Assembly: GCA_963703015.1 (NCBI GenBank)
Contig: OY969779.1
Span: forward strand, 2,480,001 to 2,544,000
Source of the DNA: Methanobacterium_B sp963703015
Lineage (GTDB): Archaea > Methanobacteriota > Methanobacteria > Methanobacteriales > Methanobacteriaceae
Reading direction: 5' to 3'
Length of the DNA: 64,000 bases
The translations under genes were made by a program, and so were the position numbers. The notes beneath the pieces are model-generated. The model was given only the letters and a program-made list of their open reading frames with translations. It was not told the DNA's origin and did no database searches. This document shows positions 1 to 9,788 of the stretch, one piece after another. Position 1 is the stretch's first letter, and every line of letters starts with the position of its first letter.

Positions 1-905
1 GTATATTCCTATTCAACGTACCAATAGGAATTATAAGTTTAATACTGATTAAATTCAAATTACACGGAGACTGGAAGGGCTATGATGGTGAGAAATTTGA
101 GAAAAGTGGTTCAATAATATATGTAATTGCACTTCTAGCAATATTATATGGAATTTCCAGCTTCCAAACCAACACTGGAAAATTAATTCTTTTAGCCGGA
201 ATATTTGGCCTCCTAATTTTCATACTCAAGGAAAGAGGATCTAAAAATCCAATTTTAAGGTTGAATATCTTTAAAAAGAGAGTATCCTCCTTTTCAGCAT
301 TAGCCCTTCTCCTCATGAACATTGCAACCACATCAATGTGGGCAATTTTAAGCCTGTACTTCCAGGACATACTATCATTAAGTCCACTTACAACTGCCAT
401 GATACTATCAGTCCAACCCCTGATGGTTGCATTGTTATCTGTGCCAGTTGGAAGGATGGCGGACAGAGTAGAAAACAGAACTTTCTCAATAATGGGAATG
501 ATTCTTGTAACCATAGGACTCATAATATTATCAACTTTACAACCACAAACAGAACTTTACATACCGGTCGTTGGTTTGATCCTTGTGGGTATTGGTCTGG
601 GTCTCTTCAACTCCCCCACAACCAACAAGTTCATGGGAAGTATTGAAGGTAGGGACTATGGTATGGCAGGAGCAACATTGTCAACCATGATATATGTTGG
701 ACAAACACTGAGCTTGAGTATCATGTTATTTATTTTCTCAATCTACATTGGCAATGTTCAGATAAACAATACCAACTTTTCGCTCTACCTTTTAAGTTTA
801 AAAACAGCATTCATAGCATTTGCAATAATTACAAGTTTCGGTATTCTTGTAACACTACTTATTGGTAAAAACAATTTAAAAAGAAGTTTAAATCGGATTC
901 AATAG
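1..905 (+). CDS. MFS drug-type exporter (DHA2/EmrB-QacA family), 5' truncated by window edge
   Basis: The reading frame is open from the first bases of the window (codons from position 3) to TAG at 903-905, so only the C-terminal ~300 residues are present. They start in a FNVPIG segment, typical of the cytoplasmic end of a central helix in 14-helix DHA2 exporters, followed by a hydrophilic loop and about seven membrane helices. The family exports drugs or other small molecules by proton antiport at the cell membrane. It resembles the complete MFS gene at 26272-27741. An internal ATG at 261 gives a shorter frame but is not the real start, because conserved sequence continues upstream. The substrate cannot be predicted. 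Confidence 0.85.
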   Translation, partial: IFLFNVPIGIISLILIKFKLHGDWKGYDGEKFEKSGSIIYVIALLAILYGISSFQTNTGKLILLAGIFGLLIFILKERGSKNPILRLNIFKKRVSSFSALALLLMNIATTSMWAILSLYFQDILSLSPLTTAMILSVQPLMVALLSVPVGRMADRVENRTFSIMGMILVTIGLIILSTLQPQTELYIPVVGLILVGIGLGLFNSPTTNKFMGSIEGRDYGMAGATLSTMIYVGQTLSLSIMLFIFSIYIGNVQINNTNFSLYLLSLKTAFIAFAIITSFGILVTLLIGKNNLKRSLNRIQ

Positions 906-1005
906 ATTAGAATGGTTTAAATGTAGTGAGCATTGGGGTTTTTTAACCGAGAATTGTACTAGGCATCCCAAATAACTTTTAACTACCTTTAATTTCCATA
1001 TGTTT

Positions 1006-1860
1006 TCATTCTGTTTTGTTGAATTTGAATGTACAAGATTTTGACCCATCAGTTATGGAAGATCTTCTCTCGATATTTCCTCCCAACCCTGTCCAGTTGA
1101 AACTTCTGTTTATCATGGCTTGGCAGTTCAGGCAAAAAATTGGTTTTTTCTTGGCATCTTCAGGCCATGGGCAGTTTAAAAATTCCAGGTAAATCCTGTC
1201 ACCCTCTTGTGTTACAACAGTTTTTATTCCAAAGTCTCCAAATAGGTTTGCAAGCCAAAGAACATATGCCTCATACAGTTCATCTGCATCTTCAATCTCA
1301 TCTGGATCCAGTTCTTCTACAAATTTAGGGTAGAGATCATCATCCAAACGTTCAGCAAAAACCCTCAAAAGTAACTGTCTCATTTCCATATCGGAATCTG
1401 TGCTGCATGTTGGCATTGCAGTTAATATGAAATCATAAAAGTCTGCAAGAACTCTTTTTTTGGTTTCTTCGCTCCTTTTTTTGTCCTTTTTATGTTTGTA
1501 GATGGCCATTTGAATGTTGGCATTTATCTCACTCTTTTTAAATGGTTTTAATATGTAACCATAAGGTTCAGTTATTCTGGCCCTTTCTAAAACTTCTTCA
1601 TCGGAGTAAGCAGTAATATAAATTATGGGAGTGTCCTGATGTTTGTGAATCTGCTGGGCTGCTTCAATACCATCTAAATCTCCTTTAAGAACTATGTCCA
1701 TCAGGATCAGATCAGGAACAGTTTTAAGAGCAGTTTTAACAGCACCTTCACCTGTGGCAACTATGCCCACAACTTCGTAGCCAAGATCCTCTAATTTATG
1801 TTTTATTCCCATGGCAACGATGCTTTCATCTTCCACGATCATTATTCTTTCGTTAGACAT
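1006..1860 (-). CDS. Response regulator, REC plus C-terminal methanogen output domain
   Basis: 284 aa. An N-terminal receiver domain (about residues 4-120) has the acidic pair E10/D11, phospho-acceptor Asp55 in LMDIVLKGD, Thr83 and Lys105. The C-terminal half has no DNA-binding helix-turn-helix. It carries NCPWP, FCLNCQAM and a final SITDGSKSCTF, with several Cys, matching the methanogen output domain (MOD1/MetOD1) of archaeal phosphorelays. The start codon shares one base with the stop of the upstream kinase gene (TAATG), so the two are probably translationally coupled. A paralogue with an extra PAS domain lies at 12375-13631. The output target is unknown; the domain might bind a ligand or a metal. 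Confidence 0.88.
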   Translation of the reverse strand: MSNERIMIVEDESIVAMGIKHKLEDLGYEVVGIVATGEGAVKTALKTVPDLILMDIVLKGDLDGIEAAQQIHKHQDTPIIYITAYSDEEVLERARITEPYGYILKPFKKSEINANIQMAIYKHKKDKKRSEETKKRVLADFYDFILTAMPTCSTDSDMEMRQLLLRVFAERLDDDLYPKFVEELDPDEIEDADELYEAYVLWLANLFGDFGIKTVVTQEGDRIYLEFLNCPWPEDAKKKPIFCLNCQAMINRSFNWTGLGGNIERRSSITDGSKSCTFKFNKTE

Positions 1861-3263
1861 TAAATTCTCTCCTTGTATTCAAGTTCCTTAAAAATTATGT
1901 TGAATTCCTTTTTTTCTCTGTCAAATTTAAGTTGAGCATCAAGTTGATTTACTAAATTTTTAATGAGTTCTAATCCTAAAGTTTCGTTGTTAACCAGACT
2001 TATATTTTCTGGAAATGGTTTTCCTGTATCGCTAATAACGAGTGAAAACTTTCCATCTTGAAGTCTGTGCAGCTTAACATTTACTTCACCAGTATCCGAG
2101 TCTGAAAATCCATGTTTAAGGGAGTTTGATACGAGTTCATTTATTATCAGTCCACATGGAATTGCTGTTTCAATACCCATGGTAATATCGTCAATGTCAA
2201 GGTTTAACTTCACATTACGGGAATCTACACCGTAAGAATCAAAAAGATCCGTTATCAAACCCTTTGTATAGATTTCAAAGTTTATGTTTGCCAGATCCTT
2301 TGAATGGTACAAATTCTCATGGATCAACGATATTGATTGGATACGGTTTTGACTTTCCCTGTAAAGGTCCTCAACATTGACATTGTTGTTTTGTGAAGAT
2401 TGAAGAGTAAGTAACGTTGATATTATCTGCAGATTATTCTTAACCCTGTGATGAATTTCTCTTAAAAGTAACTCTTTTTCCTTCAAGGAATTTAAAATCT
2501 TTTCTTCATCAACTTTACGTTTGGTTATATCTGTACCCACACCAAACACTATAGTTTTGGTGTTAAGATACACAGGTGTGAGTGTGAGTTCTAAAATTTT
2601 AAGCTTTTCTTTGATTTCAAAGGTAACTTCTAAATTATCTTTCTTATTCCAAAGTTCTTCGCTTCCAATGGTTTCCACATCATCAGAATATAATATAAAG
2701 TCAGATAAATTTTTGGTGAGAAGATGTTCCCTGTTGGTCTCCATGAACATGAGTGCAGCTTCATTTGAATCTGTGAAGTTTCCCTTATCATCAAAAACTA
2801 TTATGGGATGTTTATTTCTTTCAAATAATGTTCGGTACTTTTTCTCACTTTCTAAAAGTGCTTCCTGTGCACATTTAAGTTCAACTTGTTCATTAGATTC
2901 ATTAAGAGCTCTCTGAACTGCATGGCCAAGTTTGGGAAGGTTACTTTTAAGAACGTAGTCTGTGGCACCTTCTTTCAACATTTCAACTGCGAAGTCTTCG
3001 CCAATTTTACCACTAACAAATATGAATGGAGTTTCTGGACATCTTTCCTTTGTAATTTTAAGAGCAGTCACGCCATCAAAATTTGGTAAGGAATGATCTG
3101 CAAGAATTATGTCCGGTTTAAATGATTTTAAAAGATCTATAAAGTCAGATTCTTCCTCTACCCTTTTTGATACGTAATTAAGGTTGGTTCGTTTGAGTTC
3201 ACGGTCAGTTAATTCTGCATCTAACTCAACATCTTCAACCAGCAATATCTTAATCGGTTCCAT
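1860..3263 (-). CDS. Hybrid sensor histidine kinase, REC-PAS-HisKA_2-HATPase
   Basis: 467 aa and no membrane segment, so a cytoplasmic kinase. Domains in order: receiver (residues ~4-120, Asp56 in ILADHSLP), PAS (~138-250, ending in the usual GTDITKRK), HisKA_2-type dimerisation and phosphoacceptor region (REIHHRVKNNLQ, His271) and HATPase (INELVSNSLKHGF with the N-box Asn). The HisKA_2/HWE-like subtype is common in methanogens. It lies between a stand-alone receiver gene that overlaps its start by 14 bp and a REC-MOD1 regulator that overlaps its stop by one base. The simplest inference is that these three genes form one phosphorelay. The signal seen by the PAS domain is unknown. Confidence 0.9.
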   Translation of the reverse strand: MEPIKILLVEDVELDAELTDRELKRTNLNYVSKRVEEESDFIDLLKSFKPDIILADHSLPNFDGVTALKITKERCPETPFIFVSGKIGEDFAVEMLKEGATDYVLKSNLPKLGHAVQRALNESNEQVELKCAQEALLESEKKYRTLFERNKHPIIVFDDKGNFTDSNEAALMFMETNREHLLTKNLSDFILYSDDVETIGSEELWNKKDNLEVTFEIKEKLKILELTLTPVYLNTKTIVFGVGTDITKRKVDEEKILNSLKEKELLLREIHHRVKNNLQIISTLLTLQSSQNNNVNVEDLYRESQNRIQSISLIHENLYHSKDLANINFEIYTKGLITDLFDSYGVDSRNVKLNLDIDDITMGIETAIPCGLIINELVSNSLKHGFSDSDTGEVNVKLHRLQDGKFSLVISDTGKPFPENISLVNNETLGLELIKNLVNQLDAQLKFDREKKEFNIIFKELEYKERI

Positions 3264-3711
3264 GAGGCACCTCTGAAGGTGGTTTGTTTATGAGTATCCA
3301 GTAAAATCCCATGGTAGAAACAGCTTCAATGAATTCATCAAACTCAACAGGTTTGCTTACGTAGCTGTTAACTCCCAATTTATAACTTTCCACAATATCT
3401 CTATCTTCCTTGGAAGATGTTAATACAACTACTGGGATGTTTTTAGTGCTTTCATTTTCCTTAATTTTATGAAGAACCTCTAAACCATCTACCTTGGGCA
3501 TTCTAAGATCTAGAAGTATGAGTTTTGGCAGATCCTCAGGATTTCTATCTGAAAATTCCCCCTTTGCAAATATGAAATCCAGAGCTTCAGCTCCATCCTT
3601 AACCCATACCAATTTGTTAACAAGATTTTTCCTCTTTAAAGCCCTCATTGTGAGTTCAGCATCTGTGGGATTGTCTTCAACCAGTAGAATTTCAGTTTCA
3701 TCCAAACTCAT
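3250..3711 (-). CDS. Single-domain response regulator (Rcp1-like receiver)
   Basis: 153 aa, one receiver domain and nothing else: acidic pocket E12/D13, phospho-acceptor Asp68 in LLDLRMP, Thr98 and Lys120 (VSKP). The short KGEF-SDRNPEDLPK loop before the phospho-site is typical of the Rcp1 family, which partners phytochrome-like kinases; the kinase at 3763-4635 is of that type. A GGAGGAG ribosome site lies nine bases before the ATG. Its 3' end overlaps the next kinase by 14 bp. With no output domain it probably relays phosphate between the two kinases or acts by protein contact. Confidence 0.88.
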   Translation of the reverse strand: MSLDETEILLVEDNPTDAELTMRALKRKNLVNKLVWVKDGAEALDFIFAKGEFSDRNPEDLPKLILLDLRMPKVDGLEVLHKIKENESTKNIPVVVLTSSKEDRDIVESYKLGVNSYVSKPVEFDEFIEAVSTMGFYWILINKPPSEVPHGTD

Positions 3712-3762
3712 AAATATCTTCTCCTCCGTTCTCTTAGCAATTAAATTATTAATTCATCACTA

Positions 3763-4635
3763 TTATTTTTTAGGCATTGAAAAATAAATTGTTGCTCCCT
3801 TTCCAACCTCTCCTTCACCCCAAACACGTCCATTATGTCTACTTACGATTCTTTGAACAATTGACAATCCTACACCAGTACCTTCAAATTCTTCTTGGCT
3901 GTGAAGTCTTTGAAATAATCCGAAGAGTTTGTCGTAGTACTTCATATTAAAACCAGCACCGTTGTCCTTAACATGGTAAATGTAATCAGATTTATCTTCA
4001 CTGAATCCAATTTCTATCCTGGCATTTTCTGTTTTTTTAGTGAATTTAATGGCATTTCCAATTAAGTTGGTTAAAACTTGTGTCATGAGTGCCCTGTCTG
4101 CATCAACTGGAGGCATATCTTCAACAACAAAATCAATGTTTCTGGTACTTGTTTCCTGTTGAAATTCGTTGTAAACATTTTTAGCAAGGGATGTCATATC
4201 CAACTTGCCAATGTTCATTTCCTGACGACCCGCACGTGAAAGTAGGAGAATATCATCTATTAACTGGCCCATTTTTTTGGTGTTATCACGTATGACATTT
4301 AAAAGTCTTACACCTTCTTCATCAAGTTCTTTTTCATAATCTTCAATTACAATTCTTGAAAAACCGTCAATAGCTCTTAATGGTACTCTTAAATCGTGTG
4401 ATACAGAATATGCAAAGGCTTCAAGTTCGTTGTTTGCATCTTCGAGTTTAATTGCTTCTGTTTTGAGTTCTTGATTCAACTTGTTTAGGGTTCTGACCTT
4501 TTCAACACGTTCAGTTAACAGTGCAACCATCAGTACCACAAGCAAAAGAAGAAGAAGCATAAAATAATCTCCACTTCCTAAAGCGTTGTAAATAGGATCA
4601 AGAGATGGTATTGCGATTAAAAACCCGCTAATCAT
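3763..4635 (-). CDS. Membrane-anchored sensor histidine kinase (phytochrome-like HisKA)
   Basis: 290 aa. One clear membrane helix (about residues 23-41), then a coiled coil, a HisKA motif SVSHDLRVPLRAI with His80, and an HATPase domain with the N box (NLIGNAIKF), G1 box (DNGAGF) and G2 box (GTGVGLS). There is almost no extracellular part, so it probably senses through the membrane or a partner. It is the first gene of the cluster 4635-1006 (all minus strand), 51 bp before the receiver gene. A GGAG lies 11 bases before the start. The close pairing with an Rcp1-like receiver suggests that receiver is its partner. Confidence 0.88.
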   Translation of the reverse strand: MISGFLIAIPSLDPIYNALGSGDYFMLLLLLLVVLMVALLTERVEKVRTLNKLNQELKTEAIKLEDANNELEAFAYSVSHDLRVPLRAIDGFSRIVIEDYEKELDEEGVRLLNVIRDNTKKMGQLIDDILLLSRAGRQEMNIGKLDMTSLAKNVYNEFQQETSTRNIDFVVEDMPPVDADRALMTQVLTNLIGNAIKFTKKTENARIEIGFSEDKSDYIYHVKDNGAGFNMKYYDKLFGLFQRLHSQEEFEGTGVGLSIVQRIVSRHNGRVWGEGEVGKGATIYFSMPKK

Positions 4636-4929
4636 TTTTTTAATTACTCCGTTTAATTATTTTTTTGGAAATAAACTGTGTAAAAATCGGAATGAAAATT
4701 AGATCAACCACTGAACTGTCATGGTGGTTAACAGCTGAACTTCCCCCCGAAAAACAGCGTTTAGTCATAATAATAATTTTTATATATCTCCGTGGTATAT
4801 AATTCCTTCCATTTATTTCTTGGACTTAAAAATAAATTTGATAGTTAGAAAATATTAGGAAATGGGATTAAGATTGAATTAGAAATGGAAACAAAAAAAA
4901 TAAGGTTGATGGAAGAACTGAACTTCCAC
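4636..4929. other. Noncoding gap with probable promoter of the phosphorelay cluster
   Basis: AT-rich stretch between uvrA and the minus-strand kinase gene. On the minus strand the segment 4772-4790 reads GATATATAAAAATTATT, a good archaeal TATA box, about 145 bp before the kinase start. No coding or RNA signal was seen. Confidence 0.4.
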
Positions 4930-7836
4930 TTAACTGTTTTTAGTAGCAGTTTCTGCCAAATCATTGTCTTGGACAATTTCACCGGCTATGTTGGGTATAC
5001 TCTCCTCTAAAACAGTTTTAAGATACTTTCCAGTGTAACCTGTGCCCATGGCAATTTCTTCAGGTGTACCCTCTGCAACTACTCTACCACCATCGTCTCC
5101 ACCTTCAGGACCTAGATCTATGATGTAATCAGCAGTTTTAATAACATCCAGATTGTGTTCAATCACAAGGATGGTGTTGCCAGAATCTCTTAAACGTCCA
5201 AGAACATCCAGTAACTTTTTAATATCTGCAAAGTGAAGTCCTGTGGTTGGTTCATCTAGGATGTACAGAGTTTTACCCGTACTTTGTCTGCTTAATTCCT
5301 TTGCTAGTTTAACCCTTTGGGCTTCTCCTCCTGAGAGGGTGGTTGCAGGCTGTCCAAGTTTGATATATCCCAATCCAACATCATCCAATGTTTTGAGTTT
5401 CTTATGTATCTTGGGTATGTTCTTGAAAAATTCCAAGGATTCTTCCACAGTCATATCAAGAACTTCTGCAATATTTTTGCCCTTATACCTCACATCCAAG
5501 GTTTCTCTGTTGTACCTTTTACCTTTACAAACTTCACAAGGCACGTAAACATCTGCAAGGAAATGCATTTCAATCTTGATTATTCCATCACCACTACAAG
5601 CTTCGCAACGTCCACCTTTAACATTGAAACTGAACCTTCCAGGTTTGTATCCCCTACTTTTAGCTGCAACAGTTGTAGCAAAGAGTTCCCTTATATGAGT
5701 GAAAACTCCGGTGTAGGTTGCAGAGTTAGATCTAGGTGTTCTACCTATGGGGGACTGATCAATTATGATTACCTTGTCCAAGTTTTCAATACCTGTAATT
5801 TCATCATGTTTACCTGCAAGCATGTTCTTACGGTTAAGCTTACCATTAACTCCCTTGTAGAGAACATCGTTTATGAGTGTACTTTTACCTGAACCTGAAA
5901 CACCTGTTATACAGGTGAACACTCCCAACGGAAAATTAACATCTATTCCTTTGAGGTTGTTCTGCCTGGCTCCCTTAACAGTTAAATAATTTCCATTGGG
6001 AAGATTTCGATTTTCAGGCACTTCAATGAGTTCCCTTCTTGAAAGGTACTGTCCTGTGATGGAATCAGGATTTTCCATTATTTCCTTGGGAGTTCCTTCT
6101 GCAATGACCTTACCACCATGTTCCCCTGCACCAGGACCAATATCCACCACATGATCTGCGGACATTATGGTTTCTTCATCGTGCTCAACAACTATGAGGG
6201 TGTTACCAATATCTCTGAGCCTCTTTAAGGTTTCTATTAAACGTGCATTGTCCCTCTGATGAAGGCCTATACTCGGTTCATCTAAGATATAGAGAACACC
6301 AACCAAACCTGAACCTATCTGTGTGGCAAGCCTTATTCTTTGTGCCTCTCCTCCACTTAGTGTACCGGAAGATCTGCCTAGGGTTATGTAATCAAGACCC
6401 ACATCAACCAGGAATTTTAAACGTTCCTTAATTTCCTTTAAGATCTCCTTGGCAATGTAGAGTTCCATTTCGCTGAGTTCGAGTTCGTCAAAAAACTTTT
6501 TTGAAGCTTTAATTGGCATTTCCACAACTTCAGATATGGATATTCCACCCACAGTCACTGATCTGCTTTCAGGTCTGAGTCTGGTACCTTTACAAACAGG
6601 ACATTTACGATCACTCATGAATTTACCGACATAACTTCTCATGTAGTTGGATTGGGTTTCCATAAACAACCTTTCCATACGTTTAACCACACCTTCAAAG
6701 CGTCTGTTAACCTTGTAATGTCTGCCTTTTCTGTTGAAATTAAATTCAACTTTGTCTGGTGTACCGTAGAGAATGTAGTCCTGATACTTCTCTGGAAGGT
6801 CTTCAAATGGTGTGTCCATACTAAAACCATAGTGATCAGACACAGCCTTTAACATCTGTGAGTAGTAGTTGTCCTTGTTACCGGATTTACTCCATGGAAG
6901 TATGGCTCCATCATTTAATGATAGGTTTTTGTCAGGCACAACAAAATTTGTGTCTATCTCAAGCTTACTTCCAAGTCCGTTACATTCAGGACAGGCACCA
7001 TGTGGATTGTTAAATGAGAACATCCTTGGACTTATTTCTTCAAAGTTTATTCCACAGTCAGTACATGCAAAGTGTTCACTGAAAACCTTGTCATCAGTTT
7101 TATCATCAGCATATGAGACAATAACCAGACCTTCACCAAGTTCAAGGGCAGTTTCAACAGAATCTGCTAATCTTCGTTTGAAATCTTCATCCCTTCTAAT
7201 AACAAGCCTATCAACAACCACTTCGATGCTGTGTTTCCTTTTTTTATCTAGATCAAATTCTTGATCTATCCCAGAAATTTCACCATCAACACGGACCCTT
7301 ATAAATCCCTTCTTCTTTAGATCATCGAAGACCTTGACATGTTCCCCTTTCCTATCCTTAACTATGGGTGCAAGAATCTGAATTTTGGTTTCTTCAGGTT
7401 CTGTGAGTATGGAATCCACGATCTGTCCTGATGTCTGTTGTGAAATTTCCTTACCACATTTATAACAATGTGGTGTTCCAACCCTCGCAAACAATAGTCT
7501 GAAGTAATCATATATCTCTGTAACAGTACCCACAGTGGATCTGGGGTTTACCCTGGTTGTTTTTTGATCAATTGATATGGCTGGGGACAGTCCCTCTATG
7601 TAGTCAACTTCAGGCTTTTTCATCTGACCCAAAAATTGACGGGCATAAGCAGATAACGATTCAACATATCTTCGTTGTCCCTCTGCATATATGGTGTCAA
7701 ATGCAAGGGATGATTTTCCAGAACCACTCAGCCCTGTAATCACAAGAAATTTGTCCCTTGGAAGTGTGAGGTCAACATTTTGTAAGTTGTGTTCCCTAGC
7801 CCCTTTTATGGTTATGTAATCCTTTTTGGTATTCAT
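4930..7836 (-). CDS. uvrA: Excinuclease ABC subunit A
   Basis: 968 aa, normal length. UvrA is the damage-recognition ATPase of bacterial-type nucleotide excision repair; it loads UvrB at lesions. Visible features: first Walker A GLSGSGKSS near residue 34, zinc-binding HCYKC and CPVCKGTR motifs, two ABC signatures (LSGGEAQR), second Walker A GVSGSGKST, and the long C-terminal zinc module (CEAC ... CEVCKGKRY). The start ATG overlaps the uvrB stop in TGATG, so the two genes are coupled. In archaea UvrABC is found mainly in mesophilic methanogens and haloarchaea and is taken to be acquired from bacteria. All key motifs are intact. Confidence 0.97.
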   Translation of the reverse strand: MNTKKDYITIKGAREHNLQNVDLTLPRDKFLVITGLSGSGKSSLAFDTIYAEGQRRYVESLSAYARQFLGQMKKPEVDYIEGLSPAISIDQKTTRVNPRSTVGTVTEIYDYFRLLFARVGTPHCYKCGKEISQQTSGQIVDSILTEPEETKIQILAPIVKDRKGEHVKVFDDLKKKGFIRVRVDGEISGIDQEFDLDKKRKHSIEVVVDRLVIRRDEDFKRRLADSVETALELGEGLVIVSYADDKTDDKVFSEHFACTDCGINFEEISPRMFSFNNPHGACPECNGLGSKLEIDTNFVVPDKNLSLNDGAILPWSKSGNKDNYYSQMLKAVSDHYGFSMDTPFEDLPEKYQDYILYGTPDKVEFNFNRKGRHYKVNRRFEGVVKRMERLFMETQSNYMRSYVGKFMSDRKCPVCKGTRLRPESRSVTVGGISISEVVEMPIKASKKFFDELELSEMELYIAKEILKEIKERLKFLVDVGLDYITLGRSSGTLSGGEAQRIRLATQIGSGLVGVLYILDEPSIGLHQRDNARLIETLKRLRDIGNTLIVVEHDEETIMSADHVVDIGPGAGEHGGKVIAEGTPKEIMENPDSITGQYLSRRELIEVPENRNLPNGNYLTVKGARQNNLKGIDVNFPLGVFTCITGVSGSGKSTLINDVLYKGVNGKLNRKNMLAGKHDEITGIENLDKVIIIDQSPIGRTPRSNSATYTGVFTHIRELFATTVAAKSRGYKPGRFSFNVKGGRCEACSGDGIIKIEMHFLADVYVPCEVCKGKRYNRETLDVRYKGKNIAEVLDMTVEESLEFFKNIPKIHKKLKTLDDVGLGYIKLGQPATTLSGGEAQRVKLAKELSRQSTGKTLYILDEPTTGLHFADIKKLLDVLGRLRDSGNTILVIEHNLDVIKTADYIIDLGPEGGDDGGRVVAEGTPEEIAMGTGYTGKYLKTVLEESIPNIAGEIVQDNDLAETATKNS

Positions 7837-9788
7837 CAGTTTGATGCTCCTTCTAAAAATTGTATTTTATCACGGATCTTAGCTGCTGTTTCAAAGTCAA
7901 GCTTTTGTGAGGCTTTCTTCATATCTGCCTCCAGATCCTTAATTAACAGTAATAATTCGTCCTTTGGAATGTCTTTAACATTATCCCTTGTCTTAACATC
8001 TTTTTTAGTTTTTTCTTTAACAGATCTCACAGTTGATTTAGGGTTGATACCATGTTCCTTGTTGTAGGCTATCTGCAACTTTCGCCTTTCATTGGTTATT
8101 TCAACTGCAGAACTTATTGAGTCGGTTATCTTATCTGCGTAGATAATTACTTGGCCTTCCACATTTCTTGCAGCCCTACCAATTGTTTGTATTAGAGAGG
8201 TTCTCGACCTTAAAAATCCTTCTTTATCTGCATCAAGTATACCAACAAGCGCTACTTCTGGAAGGTCCAAACCTTCCCTTAGAAGGTTAACACCCACAAG
8301 ACAATCAAAACTACCCCTTCTCAGTTCATCTATGATATCTATTCTCTCGAGGGTGGTGATGTCAGAGTGAAGGTATCTTACCTTGATTCCAACCTTGGCA
8401 TAGTAATCTGTTAGGTCTTCTGCCATTTTTTTGGTGAGGGTTGTAACAAGCACCCTTTGATCCTTTTCAACCTTGGCTTTAATTGCACCTAAAAGATGAT
8501 CAACCTGGCCAACTACTGGTTTTACTATTATTTCTGGATCAACCAATCCTGTAGGTCTTATGATCTGTTCAACCATGTTCTGACTGATTCCCAGTTCATA
8601 TTTGGCTGGAGTTGCAGATACATAGAGAACCTGATTTTGGATCATCTCAAATTCGGAGAAATTTAGGGGTCTGTTCTCCCTTGCTGATGGTAATCTGAAA
8701 CCATGATCAACCAAAGAATCTTTACGTGCCCTATCTCCTGCATACATTCCACCAATTTGGGGCACTGTCACATGTGATTCATCTATAATGGTTAAGAAAT
8801 CATCTGGGAAGTACTGCATTAATGTTATGGGTGTTTCGCCCCATTTTCTTCCTGATAGATGCATTGAGTAGTTTTCTATCCCTGTGCAGTAACCCACTTC
8901 TTGAAGCATTTCCATGTCAAATCTGGTTCTCTGTTCAAGTCTCTGGGCTTCAACCAGTTTATTCTGGGAATGCAGTACAGTTAATCTTTCTTCGAGTTCA
9001 TTTTCAATATTTGTAATGGCAGATTCGATCTTGTCCTTGGATGTTACGAAGTGTTTGGCTGGGAAAACAACCACACGATCCATATCTCTTTTAACACTTC
9101 CAAGGAGTGGATCTATGAGGGATATTCTGTCCACTTCATCTCCGAATAGTTCAATTCGGATTCCAATATTTCCCTGTGCAGGTCTGATTTCTACAACGTC
9201 TCCTCTTACCCTGAATTTTCCCCTTGTAAAGTCGATATCATTTCTTTCGTACTGCATGTCAATGAGGGTTCTGATTATTTTCTCCCTTCCATCGCTGTCT
9301 CCAACTTCAACTGAAAGGATGAGTCCACCATAATCTTCAGGGGATCCAATACCGTAGATGCATGAAACACTGCTCACAACAATCACATCATCCCTTGTAA
9401 GAAGAGATTGGGTTGTTGAGTGGCGCATCATATCTATTTCATCGTTTATTTGGGCTTCTTTGTCTATATACGTATCAGACTGGGCAATGTAAGCTTCTGG
9501 TTGATAATAATCGTAGTAACTTACGAAGTACTCCACTGCATTGTCTGGGAAGAATTCTTTGAATTCTTCGTAAAGTTGGGCAGCCAATGTTTTGTTGTGT
9601 GAAATTACCAGGGTGGGTTTTTTAACCTGTTTAACAACATTGGCCATTGTGAATGTTTTACCTGAACCTGTCACACCTAGGAGGGTCTGATGTTTCAGAC
9701 CTTTGTTAAATCCTTCTGAAATAGATTTAATTGCTTTAGGTTGATCTCCTAAAGGTTTGTAGGGTGATGTTAGTTTAAATTCTGACAT
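7836..9788 (-). CDS. uvrB: Excinuclease ABC subunit B
   Basis: 650 aa. A DNA helicase-like protein that verifies the lesion and recruits UvrC. Walker A GVTGSGKT is near residue 40, the beta-hairpin YYDYYQPEAY near residue 91, helicase motif VI near QTIGRAARN, and a C-terminal UVR (UvrC-binding) motif at about 613-648. A GAGAGGAT ribosome site precedes the ATG. It is the first gene of a uvrB-uvrA pair and is divergent from uvrC across a 638-bp gap. A 7-bp inverted repeat lies 50-75 bp upstream of the start (9838-9863). Confidence 0.97.
   Translation of the reverse strand: MSEFKLTSPYKPLGDQPKAIKSISEGFNKGLKHQTLLGVTGSGKTFTMANVVKQVKKPTLVISHNKTLAAQLYEEFKEFFPDNAVEYFVSYYDYYQPEAYIAQSDTYIDKEAQINDEIDMMRHSTTQSLLTRDDVIVVSSVSCIYGIGSPEDYGGLILSVEVGDSDGREKIIRTLIDMQYERNDIDFTRGKFRVRGDVVEIRPAQGNIGIRIELFGDEVDRISLIDPLLGSVKRDMDRVVVFPAKHFVTSKDKIESAITNIENELEERLTVLHSQNKLVEAQRLEQRTRFDMEMLQEVGYCTGIENYSMHLSGRKWGETPITLMQYFPDDFLTIIDESHVTVPQIGGMYAGDRARKDSLVDHGFRLPSARENRPLNFSEFEMIQNQVLYVSATPAKYELGISQNMVEQIIRPTGLVDPEIIVKPVVGQVDHLLGAIKAKVEKDQRVLVTTLTKKMAEDLTDYYAKVGIKVRYLHSDITTLERIDIIDELRRGSFDCLVGVNLLREGLDLPEVALVGILDADKEGFLRSRTSLIQTIGRAARNVEGQVIIYADKITDSISSAVEITNERRKLQIAYNKEHGINPKSTVRSVKEKTKKDVKTRDNVKDIPKDELLLLIKDLEADMKKASQKLDFETAAKIRDKIQFLEGASN

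Noticed and set aside
80..523. 147-residue open frame on the minus strand
   Set aside because: Antisense shadow of the MFS exporter, whose frame is open through this whole stretch.
5404..5892. 162-residue plus-strand open frame within uvrA
   Set aside because: Shadow of uvrA; no ribosome site and no protein-like pattern.
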